Source: Streptomyces sp. CC208A
GTDB taxonomy: Bacteria; Actinomycetota; Actinomycetes; Streptomycetales; Streptomycetaceae
NCBI RefSeq assembly: GCF_030010625.1
Contig: NZ_JASCXN010000039.1
Location: 1 to 63,294, forward strand
DNA: 63,294 nucleotides
Direction of reading: 5' to 3'
Both the position numbers and the translations under genes were made by a program. Position 1 is the stretch's first letter. Every line of letters starts with the position of its first letter. A model generated the notes under the pieces. That model saw nothing but the letters and a program-made list of their open reading frames with translations. It was not told the origin of the DNA and did no database searches. Shown one piece after another: positions 31,555 to 39,909 of the stretch.

Positions 31555-34062
31555 TCAGAGCTCCACGGTGGCCGTCAGGCGGCTGTCGGCCAGGGAGTGG
31601 GCCGCGTGGACCTCGTACCGGCCGGGGACGAGGGTCCAGGCGTTCTTCTCCTCGTCCCAGATCTCGAAGGCGCGGCGCGGGAGCGCGATCGTCGTCTCGA
31701 CGGTCTCGCCGGGCGCGGCCTCGACGCCCGCGAAGGCGGCGAGCCAGCGGGCCGGGCGTTCGGCGGTCGTGCTCCGCGCGCCGATCGACACGGTGGCGAC
31801 GGGGGCGAGGTAGAGCTGGACGGTCTCGCGGCCGGGGCGGTCGCCGGTGTTGGTGAGGCGGACGGTGACCGTGTCCGGGGTCGCGGTGACGGAGTCGTAC
31901 GACCAGGTGGTGTAGCCGAGGCCGTGGCCGAAGGGGTACGCGGGGACGGCGCCGGCCTTGTCCCAGGCGCGGTAGCCGATGAAGAGGCCCTCGGTGTAGG
32001 CGAGTTCGCCGTCGGTGGGGGTGACCTCGGTGACGGGGACGTCGGCGAGGGCGACGGGCCAGGTGGTGGGGAGGCGGCCGCCGGGCTCCTCGGCGCCGGT
32101 GAGGACGTCGGCGAGGGCGGCGCCGCCCTCCTGGCCGGGGAACCAGCCGAGGAGGATCGCGGCGACGTCCTCGCGCCACGGCAGCTCCACCGGGGAGCCC
32201 GCGTTGACGACGACGACCGTGTTCGGGTTGGCGGCGGCGACGGCGCGGACCAGATCGTCCTGACGGCCGGGGAGGGCGAGGTCCCTCCGGTCGAAGCCCT
32301 CGGACTCGACGCGCTCGGTGGTGGCGACGACCACGACGGCGGTGTCGGCGGCGCGGGCGGCCTCGACGGCTTCGGCGATCAGTTCGTCGGGGTCACGGCG
32401 GGGACCGAGGTGGACGAAGGAGAACATGACGGCGGGGAGCGGGGCGGCGAACTCCTTGGCGAGGGTGTGCCGGAGGGAGACCTCGACGGTCTCGCCGGCG
32501 GTGAGTTCGACGGTGCCGCGTTCGACCGGGGAGCCGAAGAAGGCTTCGAAGGGGTCGGTCTCGGGGCCCATCTCCTGGACGCCGTCGAAGAGTTCGCGGC
32601 CGGCGACGGTGAGGGTGAAGGCGCCGAGGCCGCGGGTGCCGAAGGCGTGGGCGCCGGTCTCGCGGGGGGTGAAGACGCCGGTGACCTCGACGGAGGCGAG
32701 GGTGTCGTGGGTGACGCCGGCCGGGAGGTCGTCGCCGATCCACTGGACCTGCCCGTTGGGCAGGGTGCCTTCGCCGAGGACGTTGCCTTCGGCGTCGCGG
32801 CAGACCGCTCGGAGGGTGAAGCCCTGGTCGGCGGGGGCGAGTTCGTCGCTGGGGTCGGCGCCGGTGACGTAGGAGAGGGATGCCCCGCCGGGAAGTGCGG
32901 CCAGGGCGGCGGTGAGGCCGTCGAGCGGGGAGACGACGTGCTCGGGGAAGACCTGGGCGGAGCCGCCGCCGAGGACGCGGGCGTCGCGGGCGGCGGCACC
33001 GGAGAGGGCGACGGTGCCGGGCTTCAGGGGAAGGGCCCCGTTCTCGTTGCGTACGAGGACGAAGCCGCGGCGGGCGATCTCGCGGGCGAGGGCGTCGCCG
33101 TCGATCGGGGCGGGGTGCTCGGTGACGGCTGCGGGGGCGCCGTCCAGGGCGCCGACGCGGGCGGCGAGCCGGAGCACGTTGCGTACGGCGGTGTCGACGG
33201 CGGACTCCTCGACCTCGCCGGCCCGGACGGCGGCGGCGAGCGCCTCGCCGTAGACGGTCCGCGGGCCGGGCATGGCCACGTCGAGGCCGCCGGTGATGTC
33301 GCCGGTGGTGGAGCGGGCGGCCATCCAGTCGGAGACGTTGAAGCCGTCGAAGCCCCACTCGCCGCGCAGGACCTCGTTGACGAGGTACCGGTGCTCGGTC
33401 ATCGTCACGCCGTTGACCTGGTTGTAGGCGGTCATGATGCCCCAGGGGTGGGCGTTGGCGACGATCGCCTCGAAGGGGGCGAGGTAGAGCTCGCGGAGCG
33501 GGCGCGGGGCGATCCTGTTGTCGACGGTGAAGCGGTCGGTCTCTGCGTCGTTGGCGACGAAGTGCTTGACGGTGGTGCCGACGCCGCCCTCCTGGACGCC
33601 CTGGACGTAGCCGGTGCCGATGGCGCCGGTGAGGTACGGGTCCTCGCTGTACGCCTCGAAGTGGCGGCCGCCGAGGGGGGTGCGGTGCAGGTTGACGGTG
33701 GGGGCGAGCAGGACGTGGACGCCCTTGCGGCGGGCCTCCTGGGCGAGGAGCCGGCCGGCGCGGCGGGCGAGGTCGGGGTCCCAGGCGGCGGCGAGCGCGG
33801 TCGGGGAGGGCAGGGCGACGGACGGGTCGTCGGCGGTCCAGCGGACGCCGCGGACGCCGATGGGGCCGTCGGACATGACGATCGAGGCGAGGCCGATCTC
33901 CGGCAGGGCGGGCAGGGACCACATGTCCTGGCCGGCGAGCAGCCGGGTCTTGGCGTCCAGGTCGAGCTGGGCGAGCGCGGCCTCGACGGCTGCCTCGCGC
34001 ACGGCGTCCCCGTTCACGGCGTCCCCGTTCACGGCGTCCTCGCGCACGGTGTCCTCGATCAC
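31555..34062 (-). CDS. GH3 beta-glucosidase with PA14 and Fn3-like domains
   Basis: 835 aa, cytoplasmic (no signal peptide). The GH3 barrel holds MSDGPIGVRG, the KHF motif near 166-168 and nucleophile Asp245 in DGFNVSDWMA. The C-terminal alpha/beta domain (VALSGAAARDARVLGGGSAQ) is interrupted by a PA14-like insert (about 400-540, VTGVFTPRETGAHAFGTRGL). A Fn3-like domain ends the protein. It would hydrolyse beta-glucosides in the cytoplasm. GTG 34062 follows GGAGG by seven bases. The first 25 residues are five pentapeptides from a 15-bp tandem repeat. Probably repressed by the divergent TetR. Confidence 0.93.
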   Translation of the reverse strand: MIEDTVREDAVNGDAVNGDAVREAAVEAALAQLDLDAKTRLLAGQDMWSLPALPEIGLASIVMSDGPIGVRGVRWTADDPSVALPSPTALAAAWDPDLARRAGRLLAQEARRKGVHVLLAPTVNLHRTPLGGRHFEAYSEDPYLTGAIGTGYVQGVQEGGVGTTVKHFVANDAETDRFTVDNRIAPRPLRELYLAPFEAIVANAHPWGIMTAYNQVNGVTMTEHRYLVNEVLRGEWGFDGFNVSDWMAARSTTGDITGGLDVAMPGPRTVYGEALAAAVRAGEVEESAVDTAVRNVLRLAARVGALDGAPAAVTEHPAPIDGDALAREIARRGFVLVRNENGALPLKPGTVALSGAAARDARVLGGGSAQVFPEHVVSPLDGLTAALAALPGGASLSYVTGADPSDELAPADQGFTLRAVCRDAEGNVLGEGTLPNGQVQWIGDDLPAGVTHDTLASVEVTGVFTPRETGAHAFGTRGLGAFTLTVAGRELFDGVQEMGPETDPFEAFFGSPVERGTVELTAGETVEVSLRHTLAKEFAAPLPAVMFSFVHLGPRRDPDELIAEAVEAARAADTAVVVVATTERVESEGFDRRDLALPGRQDDLVRAVAAANPNTVVVVNAGSPVELPWREDVAAILLGWFPGQEGGAALADVLTGAEEPGGRLPTTWPVALADVPVTEVTPTDGELAYTEGLFIGYRAWDKAGAVPAYPFGHGLGYTTWSYDSVTATPDTVTVRLTNTGDRPGRETVQLYLAPVATVSIGARSTTAERPARWLAAFAGVEAAPGETVETTIALPRRAFEIWDEEKNAWTLVPGRYEVHAAHSLADSRLTATVEL

Positions 34063-34063
34063 G
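33989..34063 (-). repeat. 15-bp tandem repeat at the start of the GH3 gene
   Basis: Five 15-bp units encode VIEDT-VREDA-VNGDA-VNGDA-VREAA. Units 2 and 3 from the left (34004-34033) are identical. Every unit starts with GTG in frame, so there are five possible start codons; the outermost has the ribosome binding site. Confidence 0.85.
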
Positions 34064-34107
34064 TCCGTACCTCCGCGTTGAAGTGCTGGTGCGGCCCATC
34101 ATGAACC

Positions 34108-34131
34108 CACCTACCTGTAGATCGGTAGGTG
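34108..34131. promoter_or_regulatory. TetR-type operator between GH3 and tetR genes
   Basis: CACCTACC and GGTAGGTG are exact complements around an 8-base centre TGTAGATC. The 24-bp site lies in the 153-bp divergent region, 46 bases from the GH3 start and 85 bases from the TetR start. This size is typical for TetR dimers pairs and suggests one protein controls both directions. Confidence 0.8.
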
Positions 34132-34215
34132 ACGTTATCTTTCCGTTATTCGAGTTCGGTGCTCAGGCCATGGCGTACGGTCCTGTCGACAGGACCAGCG
34201 GAAAGGGGGCCGGCG

Positions 34216-34788
34216 ATGGCACGGACCAGGAGCGAGGAGCGCCGCGCGGAGATCCTGCGCGCCGCCCTGGAGGTGATCGCGGAGCGCGGCTACCGGGGCG
34301 CCACGCTCGGCTCCGTCGCCGAGCGCGTCGGCCTGACCCAGCAGGGTCTGCTGCACTACTTCCCGACCAAGGAGGCGCTGCTCGTCGCCGTCCTGGAGGA
34401 GCGCGACCGCTGGGACACCAGCGGCGGCCGGGACCGCGAGGGCTGGCGGCTCGACCTGCTGGAGTCGCTGGTGGAGTACAACGCGATGCGGCCCGGCATC
34501 GTGCAGACCTTCTCCGCGCTGCTCGGCGAGTCCGTCACCGACGGGCATCCGGCGCGGGAGTTCTTCACCGAGCGGTACGCGCACGTGCGGGCCAGCATGG
34601 CGGACGTGCTCCGGCTGGAGTTCGGCGAGCGCCTGCCGGGCGGCCTCACCCCCGAGCGGGCGGCACCCCTGCTCACCGCCGTGATGGACGGCCTCCAGTA
34701 CCAGTGGCTCCTGGACCCGTCCGCCGTCGACATGCCGGGCGCCTTCCGGGACTTCCTGCGGCTGCTGCGCGGGAACGCGGAGGCGTAG
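34216..34788 (+). CDS. TetR-family regulator (probable repressor of GH3 gene)
   Basis: 190 aa. The helix-turn-helix covers about 8-55: RRAEILRAALEVIAERGYRG, TLGSVAERVGLTQQGLLHYF, PTKEALL. The C-terminal domain resembles the TetR_C_6/BetI-like group (DGLQYQWLLDPSAVDMPGAF). Start chosen at ATG 34216 behind GAAAGGGGG; upstream in-frame starts would run through the operator. Divergent GH3 beta-glucosidase and a perfect operator between them suggest it senses a sugar or aglycone. Confidence 0.9.
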   Translation: MARTRSEERRAEILRAALEVIAERGYRGATLGSVAERVGLTQQGLLHYFPTKEALLVAVLEERDRWDTSGGRDREGWRLDLLESLVEYNAMRPGIVQTFSALLGESVTDGHPAREFFTERYAHVRASMADVLRLEFGERLPGGLTPERAAPLLTAVMDGLQYQWLLDPSAVDMPGAFRDFLRLLRGNAEA

Positions 34789-34797
34789 AGGAGGCGG

Positions 34798-34926
34798 GTG
34801 CGGGGCCGGCGGGATTCGAACCCGCGCGAGCGGGCCGCCGGGTCCGGCGGCCCGCTCCCTCTCCCCGGGCCTCGGGGACCTCCTCGGCCCGGCTCCGCGA
34901 TCGACCGCTCCGCCACGGCCCCGCAC
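34798..34926 (-). tRNA. tRNA-like locus, class II-like, possibly pseudo
   Basis: On the minus strand the ends GTGCGGGGCCG and CGGCCCCGCAC pair over 11 bp. Just inside the 3' end is a perfect T-arm, GCGGG-TTCGAAT-CCCGC. A D-arm-like GCGGAGCGGTCGATCGC follows the 5' end. A 14-bp hairpin (GAGCGGGCCGCCGG / CGGCGGCCCGCTC) sits where a class II variable arm would be. The anticodon arm is not normal: CCGGGCC and GGCCCGG pair around a 14-base loop, so no anticodon can be read. No CCA is encoded (CAC instead). It may be a decayed Ser/Leu/Sec-type tRNA or a functional tRNA-like RNA. Confidence 0.45.
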
Positions 34927-35008
34927 CCTTCGAGGCTGCGCGCCGCCCCGATGGCCGGAGTTCCAGGCCGGGCCCCACGACGCCCGCCGGGCTGCGAGCA
35001 TGGGACGC

Positions 35009-35725
35009 ATGATGCTCGCCGCCGCCCAGTTCACCCCGGTCTCCGGGGACGTCGACGCCAATGTCCGTACGATCGCCGGGCTCGTCCGGGAGGCCGGGGC
35101 CGCCGGGGCCCGGCTCGTCGTCTTCGCGGAGCTGTCGCTCACCGGGTACGAGACCGCGCTGATCCGGGAGGACCCCGCCCTGATCCTGACCGAGGACGAT
35201 CCGCGGCTCGCGCCGGTCCGCGCGGCCTGCCGGGCCGCCGGGACGGCCGCGGTCGTCAACGGGCCGGTGCGGGGCGGGGGTTCGCGCCCCGGTCTGACCA
35301 CGCTGGTGATCGGGCCGGACGGTTCGACGCTCGCCCGCTACGACAAGCGGCACCTCTTCCACGGGGACGAGCAGGAGACCTTCGCGGCGGGCACGGCCGA
35401 CGGGCGGTTCGCGCTCGACGGGCTCCGGTTCGCGCTCGCCACCTGCTACGACAACCGGTTCCCCGAACTCGCCGAGCGGGCCGCCGCCGACGGCTGCTCG
35501 GTGTACCTGGCCAGCTCGATGCTGGACGCCGGGAACGACTCCTTCGAGACCGTCTATCCGGTCCGGGCCCGGGACTTCGGCCTGTACGTGGCGCTCGGCA
35601 ACTCGCTCGGGCCGAGCGAGGTCGGCGAGGGCGGCGGCATGGCCGGGATCTGGGGGCCGGACGGCGGGCGACTCGCCGACGCGGGGACGGAGAAGCCGGG
35701 GTTCGTCCTGGCCGAGGTGGGCTGA
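35009..35725 (+). CDS. Carbon-nitrogen hydrolase (nitrilase superfamily)
   Basis: 238 aa from ATG 35009. The Glu-Lys-Cys triad is visible: Glu in VVFAELSLTGYE, Lys in ARYDKRHLFHGDEQ, Cys in ALATCYDNRFPELAE. Members cleave amides or nitriles, for example omega-amidases and N-carbamoylases; the short single-domain form here resembles amidases of small amides. The start is uncertain: ATG 35000 and 35012 are in frame. ATG 35009 is seven bases after GAGCAT, the spacing seen for other leaderless genes in this window, and none has a ribosome binding site. Confidence 0.9.
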   Translation: MMLAAAQFTPVSGDVDANVRTIAGLVREAGAAGARLVVFAELSLTGYETALIREDPALILTEDDPRLAPVRAACRAAGTAAVVNGPVRGGGSRPGLTTLVIGPDGSTLARYDKRHLFHGDEQETFAAGTADGRFALDGLRFALATCYDNRFPELAERAAADGCSVYLASSMLDAGNDSFETVYPVRARDFGLYVALGNSLGPSEVGEGGGMAGIWGPDGGRLADAGTEKPGFVLAEVG

Positions 35726-35788
35726 CGTGCGGGAAGGGCCGGGTCGCCGTGGGACCGCGGCGGCCCGGCCCGGGGCGCTCGTCGCCCG

Positions 35789-36024
35789 TCAGGGGGCGCT
35801 CAGGCCCAGCGTGGAGGTGCCGGAGCCGCTGTAGGCGTGGACGAGGTAGCGGTAGTAGCCCGCGGTGCCGTAGGGGCGGATGTCCTCGTCGGCGGAGGCG
35901 GTGCCGGCGCTCGCCGAGTAGGAGTACGAGCCGTCCGGCCGGGCCGCGACCTGCCCGGAGGTCAGGCTGCCCCGGTAGGCGCGCTCGGCGTTGTCGCAGC
36001 CGGTCACCGGCCGGATCCGGCTCG
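35789..36024 (-). pseudogene. Remnant: C-terminal domain of a secreted protein (PPC-like)
   Basis: The translation ends IRPYGTAGYYRYLVHAYSGS then GTSTLGLSAP, which looks like the bacterial pre-peptidase C-terminal beta domain of secreted peptidases. Upstream of about 36024 the similarity stops and no start or catalytic domain is present. I read this as the surviving tail of a lost exported enzyme. It is part of a 482-bp stretch with no intact gene. Confidence 0.5.
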
Positions 36025-36029
36025 CCCGA

Positions 36030-36137
36030 AACCGGGCGGCGGCCGAGGCGTACCCCGCGAACGTCGGCAACGGCGCCTTCCACCAGGAGTGGTGGGACGC
36101 CAGGCCGGAGCTCCATCCGGTCCTGGCGGCGGAGTGA
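36030..36137 (+). pseudogene. Remnant: last 35 codons of an unidentified gene
   Basis: In frame before TGA 36135 the translation reads AEAYPANVGNGAFHQEWWDA then RPELHPVLAAE, a sensible protein ending with no start upstream (a stop lies at 35976). It abuts the minus-strand remnant, so two gene tails were joined here by deletion or rearrangement. Family unknown. Bases 36138-36207 hold nothing I can identify. Confidence 0.35.
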
Positions 36138-36207
36138 CCTGGTCGTACGAGAGGCCGGAGGCCGTGCAGCGGCAGGTGGTGCCCGCCGCCTTGTGGGGAG
36201 GCGTGGC

Positions 36208-36999
36208 TCAGTGGAGGTGCGCGTCCTTGTGCGGGGTGCTCTCGTCCGGCTCCCGCGCGGGCTGTTCGCCGCGCAGGTCGCGGACCATGAGGGTGGCGCC
36301 GGCGACGGCGCCGGGCATCAGGAAGACCGCCACGAAGGGGACGAGGAAGGCGAGGGTGAGCGGGACGCCGAAGCCGAGGGCGGCGCCGCGCCGGGTACGC
36401 AGCAGCGTCAGGCGCTCCTTGAGCTCCACGCCCCGGCGCTGGAGGGCGACGGCGGTCAGCTCCTCGGCGAGGAAGAAGCCGGAGACGCAGAAGCCGAGGG
36501 CGGGGACCAGGGTCTGGCCGACGACGGGGATGAAGCCGCAGGCGAAGAGCAGGATGCCGTAGAGGGCGACCCGGAGCAGGACCCGCAGGCTGTCGCGGGC
36601 GGAGATCCACAGCTCGCGCCAGAGCGGCAGACCGGACTCGGCGGCCTCGCCGCCCTGGTCGCGGTCGACGTCCTCGGAGAGCGTCTCGTAGAAGGGCTGG
36701 CCGACGAGGAGGGTGACGGCGGTGAAGGTGATGACGGCGAGGAAGAGGCCGAAGACGAAGAGGAGCGCCGTCAGGGCGTTGCGGAAGAGGCCGAGCCACG
36801 GCGAGGACCAGTCGTCGGCGAAGGGCGTCGCCCAGGCCACCAGGTCGTCCGCGCCGAAGCCGAGGCCGGTCAGGGCCCCGGCGTAGAGGACCAGGGTCAC
36901 CAGGCCGGGCAGCAGCCCGAAGCCGAACCGGCGTCCGTGCCGTGCGACCCACTTCTGGCCCTGGACCAGATGACCGAAACCCACCCCGAAATCGCGCAT
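36208..36999 (-). CDS. EI24/CysZ-like membrane protein
   Basis: 263 aa with about four to six hydrophobic segments: FGFGLLPGLVTLVLYAGALT, ALLFVFGLFLAVITFTAVTL, VALYGILLFACGFIPVVGQT and VPLTLAFLVPFVAVFLMPGA. LLVGQPFYETLSEDVDRD after the second segment is the EI24-domain signature. Relatives include CysZ sulfate permease and uncharacterised actinomycete proteins; without CysZ-specific neighbours, transport of sulfate is only a possibility. The C-terminal tail is His/Asp-rich (ESTPHKDAHLH). Confidence 0.85.
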   Translation of the reverse strand: MRDFGVGFGHLVQGQKWVARHGRRFGFGLLPGLVTLVLYAGALTGLGFGADDLVAWATPFADDWSSPWLGLFRNALTALLFVFGLFLAVITFTAVTLLVGQPFYETLSEDVDRDQGGEAAESGLPLWRELWISARDSLRVLLRVALYGILLFACGFIPVVGQTLVPALGFCVSGFFLAEELTAVALQRRGVELKERLTLLRTRRGAALGFGVPLTLAFLVPFVAVFLMPGAVAGATLMVRDLRGEQPAREPDESTPHKDAHLH

Positions 37000-37038
37000 G
37001 CGCGCAGCTTATCGGGGTGGGTCAGCGGTTCCGTGCGT

Positions 37039-37080
37039 CAGGAAGCGCCAGGAAGCGCCAGGAAACGGCCGGAAGCGGCA
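37039..37080. repeat. 10-bp tandem repeat (about four copies)
   Basis: Units CAGGAAGCGC, CAGGAAGCGC, CAGGAAACGG, CCGGAAGCGG follow head to tail between the EI24 and Ohr genes. The two left copies are identical. No function apparent. Confidence 0.7.
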
Positions 37081-37084
37081 GGGA

Positions 37085-37507
<423 letters not shown>

Positions 37508-37571
37508 GCTGGTTTCCGCTTTCTTCTCCCCGTCTCGACTCGCGCCCACGATCGCGACGGCTGAGGGAAGA

Positions 37572-38591
37572 CTACCGGGCCGCCGAGACGATCATCTTTC
37601 CGGTGTTGTCGCCGCGGAGCAGACCGAGGAAGGCGTCCACCCCGTTCTCGATCCCCTCGACGAAGGTCTCGCGGTACTTCAGCTCGCCGGATCGCAGCAG
37701 GCCGCCGACCTCCTCGACGAACTTCTGCTGGAGGCCGTAGTGGTCGCCGACCAGGACGCCCTGGAGGCGGAGCCGCTTGCCGATGATCAGCGCCATGTTC
37801 CGCGGGCCGGGGACCGGCTCCGTCTCGTTGTACTGCGCGATCATGCCGCAGATGGCGGCGCGGCCGTGCACGTTGAGCGAGGAGATCGCGGCCTCCAGGT
37901 GCTCGCCGCCCACGTTGTCGAAGTAGACGTCGATGCCGTCCGGGGCGGCCTCGCGGAGCTGGTCCCGGACAGAGCCCGACTTGTAGTTGAAGGCGGCGTC
38001 GAAGCCGAGCTCCTCGACGAGCCACTTCACCTTCTCGTCGGAGCCGGCCGAGCCGATGACCCGGGAGGCGCCCTTGAGCTTGGCGAGCTGGCCGACCTGG
38101 CTGCCGACCGCGCCGGCCGCGCCGGAGACGAAGACGGCGTCGCCCTCCTTGAAGGAGGCGGTCTCGAAGAGGCCCGCGTAGGCGGTCAGGCCGGTCATGC
38201 CGAGCACGCCCAGGTAGGCGGAGAGCGGGGCCAGCTCCGGGTCGACCTTGGTGGCGTGCTGGACCGGGACACTGGCGTACTCACGCCAGCCGAGGCCGTG
38301 CAGGACGTGGTCGCCCTCGGCGAACCCCTCCGCGTTCGACGCCACGACGACGCCGACCGCGCCGCCGTCCATCGGGTGGTCCAGCTTGAACGGCGGGACG
38401 TAGGACTTCACGTCGTTCATCCGGCCGCGCATGTACGGATCGACCGAGAAGTGGAGGTTCTTCACCAGGATCCGGCCCTCGGCGGGCGCCTCGACCGGGG
38501 TCTCGCGCAGGGCGAAGTCGGTGGGGGCGGGCCAGCCGTGCGGGCGGGCGACGAGGTGCCATTCACGGCTGGTGGCGGGCAGAGCGGTCAT
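37572..38591 (-). CDS. NADP-dependent MDR oxidoreductase (curcumin/dienal reductase-like)
   Basis: 339 aa. Zinc-independent medium-chain reductase: MRGRMNDVKSYVPPFKLD in the N-terminal domain, nucleotide-binding VFVSGAAGAVGSQVGQLAKL, and DVYFDNVGGEHLEAAISSLN. It matches the leukotriene B4 dehydrogenase/curcumin reductase group that reduces alpha,beta-unsaturated ketones and aldehydes. The divergent MarR gene 103 bases away is its likely regulator. Start ATG 38591 follows GGAGGTTCC. Confidence 0.92.
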   Translation of the reverse strand: MTALPATSREWHLVARPHGWPAPTDFALRETPVEAPAEGRILVKNLHFSVDPYMRGRMNDVKSYVPPFKLDHPMDGGAVGVVVASNAEGFAEGDHVLHGLGWREYASVPVQHATKVDPELAPLSAYLGVLGMTGLTAYAGLFETASFKEGDAVFVSGAAGAVGSQVGQLAKLKGASRVIGSAGSDEKVKWLVEELGFDAAFNYKSGSVRDQLREAAPDGIDVYFDNVGGEHLEAAISSLNVHGRAAICGMIAQYNETEPVPGPRNMALIIGKRLRLQGVLVGDHYGLQQKFVEEVGGLLRSGELKYRETFVEGIENGVDAFLGLLRGDNTGKMIVSAAR

Positions 38592-38654
38592 GGGGGAACC
38601 TCCGGCGAAACTTCATGCGGTGAAACTTCAGGTCGTGAAACAACCATGCGCCTG

Positions 38655-38687
38655 AATATTTCATGTTGTCAAGCATCGGAGTACGAT
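38655..38687. promoter_or_regulatory. Divergent promoter region of MDR and MarR genes
   Basis: Minus strand: a consensus TTGACA starts at 38672 and continues ACATGAAATATT. Plus strand: TACGAT at 38682-38687 is seven bases before ATG 38695. GTGAAAC or GAAACTTCA is repeated at 38605-38640 and could be MarR half-sites. Confidence 0.5.
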
Positions 38688-38694
38688 GGTGCCC

Positions 38695-39129
38695 ATGCCC
38701 ACCTCACACAGCGACCCCGTGACCCTCGAAGTCGTCGAGCTGATCGGCACGGTCGTGGCGCGCTACCACCAGGAGTACGAGGAGGCCGCGGCCGCCCACT
38801 CCCTCACCGGCGCGCAGGCCCGCGTCCTCGGGCTGCTCACCCTGGAGCCCACCCCGATGCGGAAGATCGCCGAGAAGCTCAAGTGCGAGCCGTCCAACGT
38901 CACGGGGATCATCGACCGCCTGGAGTCCCGGGGCCTGGTCGAGCGGCGCCCCGACCCCGCCGACCGCCGGGTCAAGCTGGCCGCCCCCACCGACGAGGGC
39001 CGGGACACCGCCCGCCGCCTGCGCGACTCCCTCCGCTTCGCCCGCGAGCCCCTCGGCGAGCTGACCGGCGTGGAGCGCACCCTGCTCCGGGACCTGCTGC
39101 GCCGGATGCTCGGCGAGGACGTGGGCTGA
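38695..39129 (+). CDS. MarR-family transcriptional regulator
   Basis: 144 aa from ATG 38695. The winged helix is LTGAQARVLGLLTLEPTPMR, KIAEKLKCEPSNVTGIIDRL, then the wing RPDPADRRVKLAAPTDEG. One Cys (Cys near 65, in LKCEPSN) might be redox-active. The gene is divergent from an NADP-dependent oxidoreductase, the usual target of such regulators for electrophile or antibiotic stress. The start is seven bases after TACGAT with no ribosome binding site, so a leaderless mRNA is likely; ATG 38686 is in frame but overlaps the -10. Confidence 0.88.
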   Translation: MPTSHSDPVTLEVVELIGTVVARYHQEYEEAAAAHSLTGAQARVLGLLTLEPTPMRKIAEKLKCEPSNVTGIIDRLESRGLVERRPDPADRRVKLAAPTDEGRDTARRLRDSLRFAREPLGELTGVERTLLRDLLRRMLGEDVG

Positions 39130-39138
39130 GGCCAGCCC

Positions 39139-39861
39139 TCACACGCACCACCACAGGAACCGGGTGCAGGTCTCCGAGGGCTCCGGCTCTGGCTCCGGGG
39201 TCGGCGTCGCCGTCGCCGTCGCCGGGCCGGTGCTCGCGGAGGCGGACGGGGCCGTGCCGTCAGGGGCCGGGGCGGTGGGCGAGCCCGAGGCGCTCGGCGT
39301 ACCGCTGGGGGTCCCGGAGGGCGGGGCCTCGGTGACCTCCGGCGCGGACGGGGCCGGGGAGGTGGGGGCGGGGGTGGAGGAAGCCGAGAGGGACCCGCCG
39401 GACGAGCCGCCCGAGCCCGTGCCCGTACCAGAGCCCGTGCCCGTACCGGTGCCTGCCCCCGTACCCGTACCGGAGCCCCCGCCGGACGCGGAGGCGGAGC
39501 CCGTACCGGAAGTACCGGAACCGTCCGCGGAGCCCGTACCGACCTGGCGGGGACGGCCGGTCGGTACGGCCGGGGTCTCGGAGCCCCCGCCCGGCCGGTC
39601 GCCGACCTCGTCGCCCTCCGCGTCGCCCGACGCCCGGGTCGGCAGCGCGGGCGGCGGCGGGGTCTCGGTGACCTCCAGCTCCTCCACCGCCTGCGCGGGG
39701 CCCTTCTCCTCCGGCTCCTCAAGGGCCGCCTTCGCCAGGCCCAGCGACCCGGCCGCGAGGACCAGACCGAGGGCGCTCACCACCGCCGTCCGGCCGCGAG
39801 ACTGCTTCCGGCGCACGCGGAACCCCCGTCGACTACGGCTGCGATCCCTCGACGCCCTCAC
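39139..39861 (-). CDS. Exported low-complexity Ser/Thr/Gly/Pro-rich protein
   Basis: 240 aa from GTG 39861. A basic N-terminus (RSRRGFRVRRKQSRGR) leads into one membrane segment TAVVSALGLVLAAGSLGLAK. The rest is a disordered stalk: acidic (EEPEEKGPAQAVEELEV), then a long Gly/Thr/Ser tract (about 120-165), then Pro/Ala/Thr-rich sequence and a short end CTRFLWWCV with two cysteines. It looks like a wall-spanning, membrane-anchored protein; function unknown. The start lies inside the loop of a 27-bp inverted repeat, and the frame is open 49 codons further upstream, so the start is uncertain. Confidence 0.6.
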   Translation of the reverse strand: MRASRDRSRSRRGFRVRRKQSRGRTAVVSALGLVLAAGSLGLAKAALEEPEEKGPAQAVEELEVTETPPPPALPTRASGDAEGDEVGDRPGGGSETPAVPTGRPRQVGTGSADGSGTSGTGSASASGGGSGTGTGAGTGTGTGSGTGTGSGGSSGGSLSASSTPAPTSPAPSAPEVTEAPPSGTPSGTPSASGSPTAPAPDGTAPSASASTGPATATATPTPEPEPEPSETCTRFLWWCV

Positions 39862-39909
39862 GAGACAGGGCGCGGGGTGTACCGCAGCCGTAGCCGACGG
39901 GGGTTCCGC
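39817..39909. repeat. 27-bp inverted repeat (one mismatch) spanning the start of the exported protein gene
   Basis: The left arm 39817-39843 begins GCGGAACCCCCGTCG; the right arm 39883-39909 ends CGACGGGGGTTCCGC. They differ at one base and are separated by 39 bases that contain the GTG start. In the mRNA this would be a very stable hairpin with the start codon in its loop. Confidence 0.9.

Noticed and set aside
34356..34916. A 186-codon minus-strand frame across the TetR gene and the tRNA-like locus
   Set aside because: It is antisense to a clear TetR gene and starts within the tRNA-like structure; composition is that of a shadow frame.
37039..37080. A CRISPR-like array
   Set aside because: Units are 10 bp with no spacers; no cas genes are present anywhere in the window.
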